Shown piece by piece: positions 52,435-61,233 of a stretch of DNA of 64,000 nt. The DNA lies in assembly GCA_028284125.1 (NCBI GenBank), contig JANQSI010000008.1:124001-188000 (forward strand), given 5' to 3'. Under the pieces are notes generated by a model. That model was given only the letters and a program-made list of their open reading frames with translations. It ran no database searches and was not told where the DNA came from. Each line of letters begins with the position of its first letter. Position 1 is the first letter of the stretch. Source of the DNA: Cyclobacteriaceae bacterium (GTDB lineage: Bacteria > Bacteroidota > Bacteroidia > Cytophagales > Cyclobacteriaceae). Made by a program: the position numbers and the translations under genes.

Positions 52435-55400
52435 CAGTAATTAGCATGTTTTGACTGCTCTCCTTGAATTCTTCAAAATGAGCAACTAGTTGGGTTACTT
52501 CCGCTTTAAGGTTATCAAATTTATTGGCTTTCAACAATTTTTCAATGGATGCAGCCTGATTAGATAATTTTTCAATGCCTAAAGTGCCTGCATTGCCTTT
52601 TAGCGTGTGTAATTCTCCTCGCATAGCCTCGTAATCTTTCTTTTTTAGAAACTTTTGAGTGTTACTAACAAGCTCTTCGGCCTCTTGTTCAAAGTCAACC
52701 AATGTAGTTTCGATAAGTTCTTGGCCACCAAATTTTGCCAATTGATTGATTGTATTCTGATTGATAACCAAAGCTTCAGATGTTTCTGTCAGTTTTTCTG
52801 TAGTCATTTGTTTAGGTTCAAATGCTAACCAACTTTTCACTTTGTTGATCAATGTTTCAGCCTTGATTGGTTTGGCCAAATAATCATCAAGCCCATTGTC
52901 GAGAAATTTCTGACGATCCTCTTCCATCGAATAAGCAGTCATTGCTACGATTGGAGGAAGATTTTTAATCTTCAACTTCTTAATCTCTTGAGTGGCCTTC
53001 ACACCATTCATTTTTGGCATTTGAATGTCCATGAAGATCAAATCATAAGTGCCTTTTTTGACCAATTCTATCGCTTCGAACCCATCTTTCGCTTCGGTAA
53101 TTTCACAACCTGATTTTTTCAGAATACCAGTAGCAACTTTTCTGTTTACGTCATTATCATCGACCAACAGAATTCTTGGAGCTTTATCAATGAATTGTTT
53201 GGTAAATGATTGATCCGGTTGGATCTGGGTTACTTTGCTTGGGTCAATCTCTTCTGCTGCAAATGTGAACCAGAAAGTACTTCCCAAACCTGGTGTAGAA
53301 ACAACCCCAATATCACCTTCCATGGACTTTACCAACTCCTTAGAAATAGCTAACCCAAGACCAGTGCCACCGAAATTTTTGCTTGTACTATTGTCTAGTT
53401 GGTGAAAGCTTTGGAATAATGTCTTTTGATCTTTTTCAGAAATTCCAATTCCGGAATCCTTTATGGAGACTTTAAAAAAATGTTTGTTTTTCTTCGATTT
53501 TTGCAGTCTGACACTAATGTTAATGTTCCCCTTTTCTTCACTGAATTTGATAGCATTAGCGGTAAGATTTGAAAGAACTTGTATCAAACGTGTTTCATCA
53601 GAAACAATCCATTCAGGAATTCTTTCATCAATGTGATAGTAAAGTACATTGTCGCTTAATGAAGCTTGTTGAGAGAAAAGATCGTAAACTTTCTCGATGG
53701 CTTTCACCATTCTAAATGGTTCTTGCCTGAGCTCCATTTTTCCAGCCTCAATTTTTGAGAGATCTAAAATGTCGTTGAGGATGTTAAGGAGTGTCTGAGA
53801 GGATTTACTAATCGTCTTTACATATTCAGATTGCTCATTATCCAATTTTGTGCTTCCCATCAAATCAATCATACCGATGATCCCATTCATGGGAGTTCTG
53901 ATCTCGTGACTCATGTTCGCTAAGAACCGTTCTTTGATTTTCAGTGATCGTTCGGCGAAATCTTTAGCTCTTTGTAGTTCCTTGGTTGTCTCTTTTAGTT
54001 TAGAAATATCCCGGCCCACACCCTCAATTTCGGTTTCTCCATCTTCCTTTTGAATAAGTCTTATGTTACAAAGGAAGTCAAGCTTTACACCATTTTCTTG
54101 AGCTACCGTCCCTTCTACGTTTCGGAGTCTTTTTTCCTCAAAAAGCTTCTCCATGATGTCTTTCAATGGTGCTTTTGTCTTAATGTAATCGGTCACTTGT
54201 CTTCCGATCATATCGTTTTGATCATATCCTAATACTTCTTTCACAGAAGGACTCATCATGGAAATGAATCCTTCCATATCACATCTGAAGTAGACATCCT
54301 GGAAAGATTCAAAAATGGTTCTAAACTTTTCTTCACTGGAAATGAGAGCAACTTCCGCTTCCTTCTTATCAGTAATGTCATTCGCAATCACTGAGAGCTC
54401 TTCAATTCGCCCATTGGGGAGGAAGATTGGATTTAAGAATACATCACGCCATATTTCTTTTTTGTCCTTTTCAATTTTTGTTTGAAAGTTGACAAATTTC
54501 CCCTGGAAGGCTTCCTTGTATTTGTCTTCCCAAAATTCTTTTCTTTCATCTGAAAAAGTGATCTGATCAAGTTCGAATAGGCTTTTTCCAACTTCTGGTT
54601 CAATTCCAAAGTAGTACTTGAATGCCTCGGAATAATTATGGTTAAATGAAGTAAAACGTAACTTTCTATCGACCGACCAGATTTGGTGCGTACTACTGTC
54701 GAAAATAGCACCCAGGGTAGCCGCTTGGTTTTCTATCTTATCTTCTTTTTCCTTACGCTCCATTGCCAAGCTTATCTGACCACTGATAAAGTCTAGGAGC
54801 TCAAGGTCTTTGTTATTGAATGCACTCTGGTCAGTGTAACTATAAACTGACATTATACCTTGAGGTCTGGAATTGAGGTAAATGATCACACCCAACCAAA
54901 TCTTCGGCATAGAATCCTTGAATTTCTTCTTGAATTGAGATTCAATTTTCTGAATCCCATCTTCATAAATGATTAGGGATCTTCTTCGATCGAATGCATA
55001 ATCCATCAGCGCATTGTCAACATCTCCAGTCAGATCATCATTCTCATTTCTTCTAAATATGGTGGTATAGCTTCCTCCTTTTTTTAAGGAAATATTGAAA
55101 TTCTTTACCATCATCATCTGGCTTAGCTGGTCATAAATGCCAGTGTACAGATGTTCAAGGTCATTTTCTGTGATTGTGATGTTGGCAATTTGATAGTAAA
55201 GACTCTGTGCACTTTCTGCTCTGATTCTTTCCGAAATATCATAGAATACACAGCGATATTCCACGGGCTCGTTGTTTTCGAAAATGGAGGTAAGCTTTCC
55301 TGTCACATAAATATTTTTACCAGATTTAGAGATCAGAACTGTCTCAAAGCGCTCCATTCTGCTTCCGGCAGTAATTTTTAGGATGTTCTGAAGTGCGTTT

Positions 55401-55678
55401 CTTCGGTGATCGTTGTGAACAACTTCAAGAAATTTTAAGTCGAGGATTTCGTCATCTGTATATCCAAGCTTGTTTTTCACTACGGCATTGGCAAAACGAA
55501 TTTCTCCTGTGGGTTTGAAAATGGTGATAAGATCATTTGAGTTATCAAATAGATCTTTCAGGTTTTGATTGGTTTTTTCAACCAGGGAATAATAATCCCG
55601 TTCTGCTTGCTCAAGCTTACTTTTGAGCTCAGAAATCTCCTTGTTTTGATCCTCCGCTATGTTATCAACAACTGCCAT
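52427..55678 (-). CDS. Hybrid sensor histidine kinase (PAS-GAF-PAS-PAS-HK-REC-HPt)
   Basis: A 1083-residue soluble kinase without membrane segments. A coiled coil (1-45) leads to PAS (about 45-155), GAF (about 165-315), two PAS domains (about 322-440, 447-565), HisKA (MSHEIRTPMNGIIGM), HATPase (LTANAIKFSEEKG, DSGIGISEKD, GGTGLGLAISKEL), REC (LLVDDNDVNRKVA; LIFMDIQMPKMNGV) and a C-terminal HPt (ELHTLKGNAGTLGI). All phosphorelay residues are present. It should sense a cytosolic signal and pass phosphate to the receiver-only protein that overlaps its 3' end. Confidence 0.95.
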   Translation of the reverse strand: MAVVDNIAEDQNKEISELKSKLEQAERDYYSLVEKTNQNLKDLFDNSNDLITIFKPTGEIRFANAVVKNKLGYTDDEILDLKFLEVVHNDHRRNALQNILKITAGSRMERFETVLISKSGKNIYVTGKLTSIFENNEPVEYRCVFYDISERIRAESAQSLYYQIANITITENDLEHLYTGIYDQLSQMMMVKNFNISLKKGGSYTTIFRRNENDDLTGDVDNALMDYAFDRRRSLIIYEDGIQKIESQFKKKFKDSMPKIWLGVIIYLNSRPQGIMSVYSYTDQSAFNNKDLELLDFISGQISLAMERKEKEDKIENQAATLGAIFDSSTHQIWSVDRKLRFTSFNHNYSEAFKYYFGIEPEVGKSLFELDQITFSDERKEFWEDKYKEAFQGKFVNFQTKIEKDKKEIWRDVFLNPIFLPNGRIEELSVIANDITDKKEAEVALISSEEKFRTIFESFQDVYFRCDMEGFISMMSPSVKEVLGYDQNDMIGRQVTDYIKTKAPLKDIMEKLFEEKRLRNVEGTVAQENGVKLDFLCNIRLIQKEDGETEIEGVGRDISKLKETTKELQRAKDFAERSLKIKERFLANMSHEIRTPMNGIIGMIDLMGSTKLDNEQSEYVKTISKSSQTLLNILNDILDLSKIEAGKMELRQEPFRMVKAIEKVYDLFSQQASLSDNVLYYHIDERIPEWIVSDETRLIQVLSNLTANAIKFSEEKGNINISVRLQKSKKNKHFFKVSIKDSGIGISEKDQKTLFQSFHQLDNSTSKNFGGTGLGLAISKELVKSMEGDIGVVSTPGLGSTFWFTFAAEEIDPSKVTQIQPDQSFTKQFIDKAPRILLVDDNDVNRKVATGILKKSGCEITEAKDGFEAIELVKKGTYDLIFMDIQMPKMNGVKATQEIKKLKIKNLPPIVAMTAYSMEEDRQKFLDNGLDDYLAKPIKAETLINKVKSWLAFEPKQMTTEKLTETSEALVINQNTINQLAKFGGQELIETTLVDFEQEAEELVSNTQKFLKKKDYEAMRGELHTLKGNAGTLGIEKLSNQAASIEKLLKANKFDNLKAEVTQLVAHFEEFKESSQNMLITDE

Positions 55679-55711
55679 TCTGATTAAAATTAGGCATTTT
55701 AGCCTTCATAA

Positions 55712-56632
55712 ATGTCTGATATAGCAAGCAAACCTTTACTAGTATCTGTTGTAGGTCCCACAGCAGTCGGTAAGACGAGTTTGGCCATTGAGCTCGCACA
55801 TGTTTTTAATACTGAAATCATATCTGCTGATTCAAGGCAATTCTATCAAGAAATGGAAATTGGTACAGCAAAACCAACAGCTGAAGAGCTTTCAGCTATA
55901 AAACACCATTTCATTAATTCTCATTCCATTAGTGAATTCTATAGCGCCGGAGAATTTGGAAGAGATGCAAAAGTGGTTTTGGAATCAATTTTCCAACAAA
56001 AAGAGATTGTTATTGCAGTAGGTGGATCAAGTCTGTACTTAAAAGCGCTTTGGGAAGGTTTTGATGAAATCCCTGGAGTAGACCCCATTTTTAGAGAACA
56101 ACTGAATGAAGAATTTCAAAAAACAGGATTGGAAATACTATTAGAGGAATTGAAAGATTCCGATCCTGAATATTTTGAAATTGTTGATCAAAAGAATGGT
56201 CAGCGAGTTATTCGTGCGTTGGAAGTAATACGGGGAACTGGGATGAAGTTCAGCTCATTCAGACAATCGACTATGAATGACAATTTTTATAAAAACTTAA
56301 AAATTGGTCTGAATATGAACAGAGAGCTGCTTTTCGAACGAATCAATAAGCGCATGGATATAATGATCGAGAATGGTTTGTTCGAGGAGGTAGAAAAGCT
56401 GATTTCGTTTCGGGATCACAATGCGTTGCAAACGGTGGGATATTCTGAAGTTTTTGATTTCATGGATGGAAAATACGATCGTGATGAAGCGGTGAGGTTA
56501 TTGAAACGGAACAGCCGGAGATACGCCAAGCGTCAGATGACCTGGTTTAGAAGATATGAAGACATCAACTGGTTTGAGTCGGATCAAAAAGAAGAGATAA
56601 TTGAAATGGTGAGCAAAACCCTCGCTCGGTAG
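55712..56632 (+). CDS. miaA: tRNA dimethylallyltransferase MiaA
   Basis: A 306-residue MiaA of normal length: P-loop VVGPTAVGKTSLAIELA, SADSRQFYQEMEIGTAKPTA, GGSSLYLKALWEGFDEIP and the C-terminal SRRYAKRQMTWFRRY. It adds dimethylallyl to A37 of tRNAs that read U-initial codons. It is divergent from the hybrid kinase gene with a 33-base gap and lies ahead of the sugar kinase gene. Confidence 0.97.
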   Translation: MSDIASKPLLVSVVGPTAVGKTSLAIELAHVFNTEIISADSRQFYQEMEIGTAKPTAEELSAIKHHFINSHSISEFYSAGEFGRDAKVVLESIFQQKEIVIAVGGSSLYLKALWEGFDEIPGVDPIFREQLNEEFQKTGLEILLEELKDSDPEYFEIVDQKNGQRVIRALEVIRGTGMKFSSFRQSTMNDNFYKNLKIGLNMNRELLFERINKRMDIMIENGLFEEVEKLISFRDHNALQTVGYSEVFDFMDGKYDRDEAVRLLKRNSRRYAKRQMTWFRRYEDINWFESDQKEEIIEMVSKTLAR

Positions 56633-56666
56633 ATGTAATTTTGGCCGTTCGAAAAAAACTTATCAA

Positions 56667-57506
56667 GTGGCAGATTCTTTTATTGTTGGTGATGCAGGTG
56701 GAACAAAAACCCAGTGGCGAGTCGTCAGAAATGGAGAGATTTCGCAATTCAATACCATCGGATATAACGCCTATACCCACGACTTGAGTGATTTAAAGGA
56801 AAGTATTCTTCAAAACCTGGAGAGTGAATTGAAAGATGATAGCCCCGTATTTTTTTATGCGGCAGGAGTGGATACCGAAGAGCAAAAAGAGGAAGTAGAG
56901 GATGAGCTCGGTGAAGTTTTGGGAGAAAATCTCCATGTAAGAAATGACCTGGTCGGGGCCTCTCGGGCTCTTTGTGGAGACGAGCCTGGAAATGTCTGTA
57001 TTCTTGGAACCGGTTCCAATGCGTGTTACTACAATGGAAAACGTGTCAATAAGGTGAGTGCTTCTCTTGGATATGTTCTTGGCGATGAAGGAAGTGGAGC
57101 GTATCTAGGGAAAAAACTCATGATGGGAGTATTTAGAGAGCAACTTCCTAAGGAAATCATTGAAGCCTTTCAAGAAGAATTCAACCTCACATCACACAAG
57201 GCAATTCAGCAGATTTATCACAAACCAAAACCTAATCATTTCCTGGCTTCATTTGCTCCTTTTGTCTTTAAGCACAAATCACACCCTGAAATCTACCGAC
57301 TGATTTATGATGCTTTCGTAGATTTTCATAATGCCTTCTTTTTCAGGAATCAATATGCGGCAGAAACATTTCATTTTTCAGGCTCAATTGCCTATCATTT
57401 CTCCGATATTTTGAGACAAGTCGGAAATGATCGAGGTTTTCACATCCAAAACATTGTAGAAACTCCAATTGCTGGGCTCGTCTTATTCCACCAAAATCAT
57501 GGCTAA
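56667..57506 (+). CDS. BadF/BadG/N-acetylglucosamine-kinase-type ATPase
   Basis: A 279-residue sugar kinase with GTG start at 56667 that gives MADSFIVGDAGGTKTQWRVV, the phosphate-1 loop of the ASKHA fold. GTGSNACYYNGK and GYVLGDEGSGAYLGKKLM are the other hallmark motifs. This group includes N-acetylglucosamine kinases and MurNAc/GlcNAc kinases. It overlaps murQ by 8 bases, which favours a role in cell-wall amino-sugar recycling, feeding the 6-phosphate to MurQ or the GlcNAc-6-P pathway. Confidence 0.9.
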   Translation: MADSFIVGDAGGTKTQWRVVRNGEISQFNTIGYNAYTHDLSDLKESILQNLESELKDDSPVFFYAAGVDTEEQKEEVEDELGEVLGENLHVRNDLVGASRALCGDEPGNVCILGTGSNACYYNGKRVNKVSASLGYVLGDEGSGAYLGKKLMMGVFREQLPKEIIEAFQEEFNLTSHKAIQQIYHKPKPNHFLASFAPFVFKHKSHPEIYRLIYDAFVDFHNAFFFRNQYAAETFHFSGSIAYHFSDILRQVGNDRGFHIQNIVETPIAGLVLFHQNHG

Positions 57507-58317
57507 AAAATCAATCACCGAATCGGAATCCCATTACAATCATTTAGAGAAAATGACCGTTTCGGAACTACTCACCAATATCAATCATGAAGATGGGGGA
57601 GTAGCGGAAGCTGTGAGAAAAGCAATACCTCAAATTGAAGCTTTAGTGAGCGCGATCTTACCCAGGATGCTTGATGGTGGTAGGTTATTTTATATCGGAT
57701 CCGGGACTAGCGGCCGGCTTGGAATTGTCGACGCTTCCGAATGTCCACCTACATTTGGAGTTCCACATGAGTTAGTCAATGGCATCATTGCCGGCGGAGA
57801 TAGCGCAATTAGAAAAGCAGTAGAATTTGCTGAAGATGATAAAGAACAGGGTTGGAAAGACCTACTAACCAATGATATTTCCGAAAACGATTCACTGATC
57901 GGCATTGCCGCCTCTGGAAGGACACCTTATGTAATTGGGGCAATAGAAATGGCCAACAAAAACCAGGTGCTTACAGGGTGTGTTACTTGTAACATTGAAA
58001 CTGAACTTGCCAAAGTAGCTGCATTTCCGGTTGAGGTTCCAGTTGGACCGGAGTTCGTGACTGGAAGCACTCGAATGAAGGCGGGTACAGCTCAGAAACT
58101 TGTTCTTAACATGATCTCAACATCCTTAATGGTAAAACTCGGAAGAGTACAAGGAAACCGAATGGTTGACATGCAACTGACCAACCAAAAATTGGTGGAA
58201 AGAGGAGCGAATATTTTAAGGGAAGAATTGAATCTTTCGAAGCAAGAAGCCAAAGAAATTCTAGTCAAATACGGGTCTGTAAGAAAAGCTCTAGAATTTT
58301 TCAGAAAAAAATCTTAA
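57499..58317 (+). CDS. murQ: N-acetylmuramic acid 6-phosphate etherase
   Basis: From ATG 57499 the product has 272 residues; the earlier TTG/ATG options add 10 residues without homology. The SIS domain shows RLFYIGSGTSGRLGIVDASE, then CPPTFG, and EFVTGSTRMKAGTAQKLVLN, which are specific to MurQ. The C-terminal helical part is complete. It turns MurNAc-6-phosphate into GlcNAc-6-phosphate and D-lactate during peptidoglycan recycling. Coupled to the upstream kinase. Confidence 0.96.
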   Translation: MAKKSITESESHYNHLEKMTVSELLTNINHEDGGVAEAVRKAIPQIEALVSAILPRMLDGGRLFYIGSGTSGRLGIVDASECPPTFGVPHELVNGIIAGGDSAIRKAVEFAEDDKEQGWKDLLTNDISENDSLIGIAASGRTPYVIGAIEMANKNQVLTGCVTCNIETELAKVAAFPVEVPVGPEFVTGSTRMKAGTAQKLVLNMISTSLMVKLGRVQGNRMVDMQLTNQKLVERGANILREELNLSKQEAKEILVKYGSVRKALEFFRKKS

Positions 58318-58464
58318 TCATAAATTACTGATAATCAGTATTATACCATCAATATTCTTGAGATTTTACTTTAAGTGTGTGGATAACTTGTGTATTTAGA
58401 TCCGCTATTTGAAATCCGATTCTTTTAGTTTTCGAGGTTGATTTGAAATCTAGCTTAATATACA

Positions 58465-58502
58465 GTTAACACAAGATAACATTAACATAATGTTAAGTTA
58501 AC
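58465..58502. promoter_or_regulatory. Cluster of TTAAC palindromes, candidate operator
   Basis: GTTAAC occurs at 58465-58470 and 58497-58502, and between them TTAACATAATGTTAA (58482-58496) is a perfect 15-bp palindrome around one central A. The group lies about 80-110 bases upstream of the promoter. Such spacing suits an activator or a looping repressor. The regulator is not known; nothing next to it looks like one. Confidence 0.5.
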
Positions 58503-58577
58503 ATTGAAAATCGGCCTAATTACCTTAACTAAAAGTATGATCCTAAAGCTTAATAATTATGTAACGATCTGTTCAGG

Positions 58578-58605
58578 TTGAGGTTGTTAGGCGAACCTAC
58601 ATTTG
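58578..58605 (+). promoter_or_regulatory. Bacteroidota-type promoter of the TonB receptor gene
   Basis: TTG at 58578-58580, a 17-base spacer and TACATTTG at 58598-58605 match the Bacteroidota primary-sigma consensus (TTG at -33, TAnnTTTG at -7) exactly. Transcription should start near 58612, giving a leader of about 20 bases before the ATG at 58631. Confidence 0.8.
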
Positions 58606-58630
58606 TGAAAATTTAAACCAACAAACAATT

Positions 58631-61216
58631 ATGAGAAAACTCTTACTAAGCTTTTCGCTTGTAATGGGTACCCTGATCACTGTGGCACAAACCACGGTAA
58701 CAGGTACAATTACAGATAGCGAATCGGGCGAGGCTCTTATTGGGGCCACAGTATTGGAAAAAGGCACAAACAACGGAGCTATTGCAGATATCAATGGTTC
58801 ATTTACATTGTCTGTTTCTTCTAGTAATGCAACACTGGTAGTATCTTATGTCGGCTATCAAACAATCGAAGTAGCTGCAAATTCGGACTTGTCTTCTTTG
58901 ACTTTGGTATCTGGCTTAATCGGACTTGATGAGGTTCTCGTCATTGCCTCTTATGGAGTTGACAGAAAGACTCCCGTTGCAATGTCTAACATAAAGGCAG
59001 ACGTGATTGAAGCGAAAATTGGAAGTCAGGAATTTCCTGAAGTCCTCAAATCCACTCCTGGTGTTTTTGCCACCAAAGAAGGTGGAGGATGGGGAGACGG
59101 AAGAATTTCCGTGAGAGGATTTAATTCCGAAAATGTTGCAGTCCTTATTAATGGTATACCTGTGAATGATATGGAAAATGGTCGCGTTTTCTGGTCTAAC
59201 TGGGCAGGACTTACTGACGCTACCCACACCATTCAGGTTCAAAGAGGTTTGGGTGCGGTCAATTTAGCTGTTCCATCAATTGGTGGAACCATCAACATCG
59301 TATCTAAAGCGAGTGAAAGAGAAGAAGGTGGGTCATTTTCCTTTACTTCCGGAAATGATTCCTATCAGAAAGTAGGATTTGAACTTTCCTCAGGTCTGAC
59401 CGAAAATGGATGGGCTTTCACCATTGCAGGATCAAGAGCAGAAGGGAACGGTTTCGTAGACGGAACTGAATTTCTAGGGCATAGTTATTTCGCCACAATA
59501 GCAAAGCAAATTAACGATGCTCACGAAATAACTTTTACTGCGATAGGTGCTAAACAGCGTCACGGACAAAGACAGCAGCAGCACAGACTTTCTACTTATG
59601 AAAACAGCCCTAGAGGTATTAAGCATAACTCCAACTGGGGCTATTTGAGAGGTGAATTAATCCAGGTAGAAGATAATTTTTACCACAAGCCACAATTGTC
59701 ATTGAATCACTACTGGACTATTAATGATGGAATGGAGCTTTCTACTGCATTGTACGGTTCGTGGGGAACTGGTGGTGGAGGCGGAGCCCTTGGAGAAAAC
59801 AGGGGTAAACTTGAAGGAAACGTCGATGGATATAATTTCGCAGATGGAACCATCAATCTTGAAAGAATTTATGATGAGAACGTAGCTAGAGGCGGTCTGG
59901 GATCGGATGCTATCATGAGGGCATCCCGAAACGATCACAACTGGTACGGCCTTCTTTCATCACTGAGATATGAAGTTTCTGATAAACTCTCTGTATTAGG
60001 AGGTTTGGATTGGAGATACTATAGAGGGGCTCACTTCAGAGAGGTTACGAATCTTTTAGGTGGTCAATTCTACCTGGATGATGATAACGTGAATAATCCT
60101 GTAAATGCAGCTCGTGTTGGTGACAAAATAGACTACCATAATGATGGTATTGTTAAGTGGTTAGGTGTCTTTGGTCAGGTTGAATACAGTGTGAATGATC
60201 TTTCGACGTTTGCATCAGTATCAATTGCCAACACTGGCTATGATCGAGAGGATTTCTTCAACTACCTGGATAGCGATTCTCAGCAAAAGGTTGGAACGTT
60301 TAACTTTTTGGGATACATGGTGAAAGGTGGAGCCAACTATAATTTGAATACCAATTGGAATGTATTTGCAAACATTGGATACTTCGAGAAAGCTCCGGGA
60401 TTTGATGCGGTATTTCCAAACTTTGACAATGAAGACCCTAACTCAAGCGCTGAGAATCAGAAAATCTTTAGTACCGAGCTTGGCCTGGGTTATCGATCAA
60501 GCACATTCAACGCTAACATTAACTTCTACCGAACAGAATGGAGAGACAGAACATTTACGGATTCTTTCAACTTCACACGAGATGAAGGTTTGCCAACAGA
60601 GCAAGACGTAACACTTACAGCTAACTTCTTAGGAGTAGATGCTTTGCACCAGGGGATAGAAGTAGATTTCATTTATCAACCAATTCCTGATTTCAAACTT
60701 ACTGGTATGCTTTCGTTGGGTGATTGGACGTGGCAAAATAACCTACAAGATGTTGGGGTATTTGATGAAGGAAACCCTACGCCAATTGCTACGGTTGATG
60801 CATTTATTGCAGGAATTCATGTTGGTGATGCAGCTCAAACCACAGCGGCCTTGGGTGTATCCTACAATTTGTTGCCTAACCTGACATTAGGTGCAGATTT
60901 TAACTACTATGACAACTTATATGCAGATTTTGATCCAACAGATCGGTCAGATCCTTCTTCTGAAGGTATCGATGCATGGAAAGCACCATCATACGGTTTG
61001 TTGGATTTCAACATAAAGTATGATTTCGATCTCGCCGGATTGGATGCATCTTTTATTGGAAATGTATTCAATATTGGAAACGTAGAATATGTAGCTGATG
61101 CTCAGGACGGAGGAAGTGTTGTTAGCGATGTTTACCAAGCGGGGACAGCTCTGAATTCGCTTGTGTTTTACGGTTTTGGTACAACATGGACTGCCGGTGT
61201 AAAAGTTAGATTTTAA
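58631..61216 (+). CDS. TonB-dependent receptor with CarboxypepD-like domain
   Basis: An 861-residue outer-membrane receptor. Signal peptide MRKLLLSFSLVMGTLITVAQ; residues about 22-105 are the CarboxypepD_reg-like domain (VTGTITDSESGEALIGATVL, then GAIADINGSFTLSV); the plug follows (TPVAMSNIKADVIEAK, GGWGDGRISVRGFNSENVAV, LINGIPVNDMENGRVFWSNW), then the barrel to the terminal VKVRF with final Phe. No TonB box is obvious. The substrate is unknown; the barrel has no SusC signature and the next gene is not SusD. Together with the anchor-J lipoprotein and the phosphodiesterase-like lipoprotein it may import a breakdown product of an extracellular polymer. Confidence 0.94.
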   Translation: MRKLLLSFSLVMGTLITVAQTTVTGTITDSESGEALIGATVLEKGTNNGAIADINGSFTLSVSSSNATLVVSYVGYQTIEVAANSDLSSLTLVSGLIGLDEVLVIASYGVDRKTPVAMSNIKADVIEAKIGSQEFPEVLKSTPGVFATKEGGGWGDGRISVRGFNSENVAVLINGIPVNDMENGRVFWSNWAGLTDATHTIQVQRGLGAVNLAVPSIGGTINIVSKASEREEGGSFSFTSGNDSYQKVGFELSSGLTENGWAFTIAGSRAEGNGFVDGTEFLGHSYFATIAKQINDAHEITFTAIGAKQRHGQRQQQHRLSTYENSPRGIKHNSNWGYLRGELIQVEDNFYHKPQLSLNHYWTINDGMELSTALYGSWGTGGGGGALGENRGKLEGNVDGYNFADGTINLERIYDENVARGGLGSDAIMRASRNDHNWYGLLSSLRYEVSDKLSVLGGLDWRYYRGAHFREVTNLLGGQFYLDDDNVNNPVNAARVGDKIDYHNDGIVKWLGVFGQVEYSVNDLSTFASVSIANTGYDREDFFNYLDSDSQQKVGTFNFLGYMVKGGANYNLNTNWNVFANIGYFEKAPGFDAVFPNFDNEDPNSSAENQKIFSTELGLGYRSSTFNANINFYRTEWRDRTFTDSFNFTRDEGLPTEQDVTLTANFLGVDALHQGIEVDFIYQPIPDFKLTGMLSLGDWTWQNNLQDVGVFDEGNPTPIATVDAFIAGIHVGDAAQTTAALGVSYNLLPNLTLGADFNYYDNLYADFDPTDRSDPSSEGIDAWKAPSYGLLDFNIKYDFDLAGLDASFIGNVFNIGNVEYVADAQDGGSVVSDVYQAGTALNSLVFYGFGTTWTAGVKVRF

Positions 61217-61233
61217 CCTGTAATAAAGAAGTA

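Larger units (their letters stand above)
58318..58630 (+). promoter_or_regulatory. Intergenic regulatory region of the TonB receptor operon
   Basis: This 313-base gap has no gene. It holds a 15-bp perfect palindrome with one central base (58326-58340, arms TACTGAT/ATCAGTA) just after murQ, a cluster of TTAAC motifs at 58465-58502, and a promoter at 58578-58605 (described separately). Between them the DNA is AT-rich. No small RNA can be named by eye. Confidence 0.6.
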
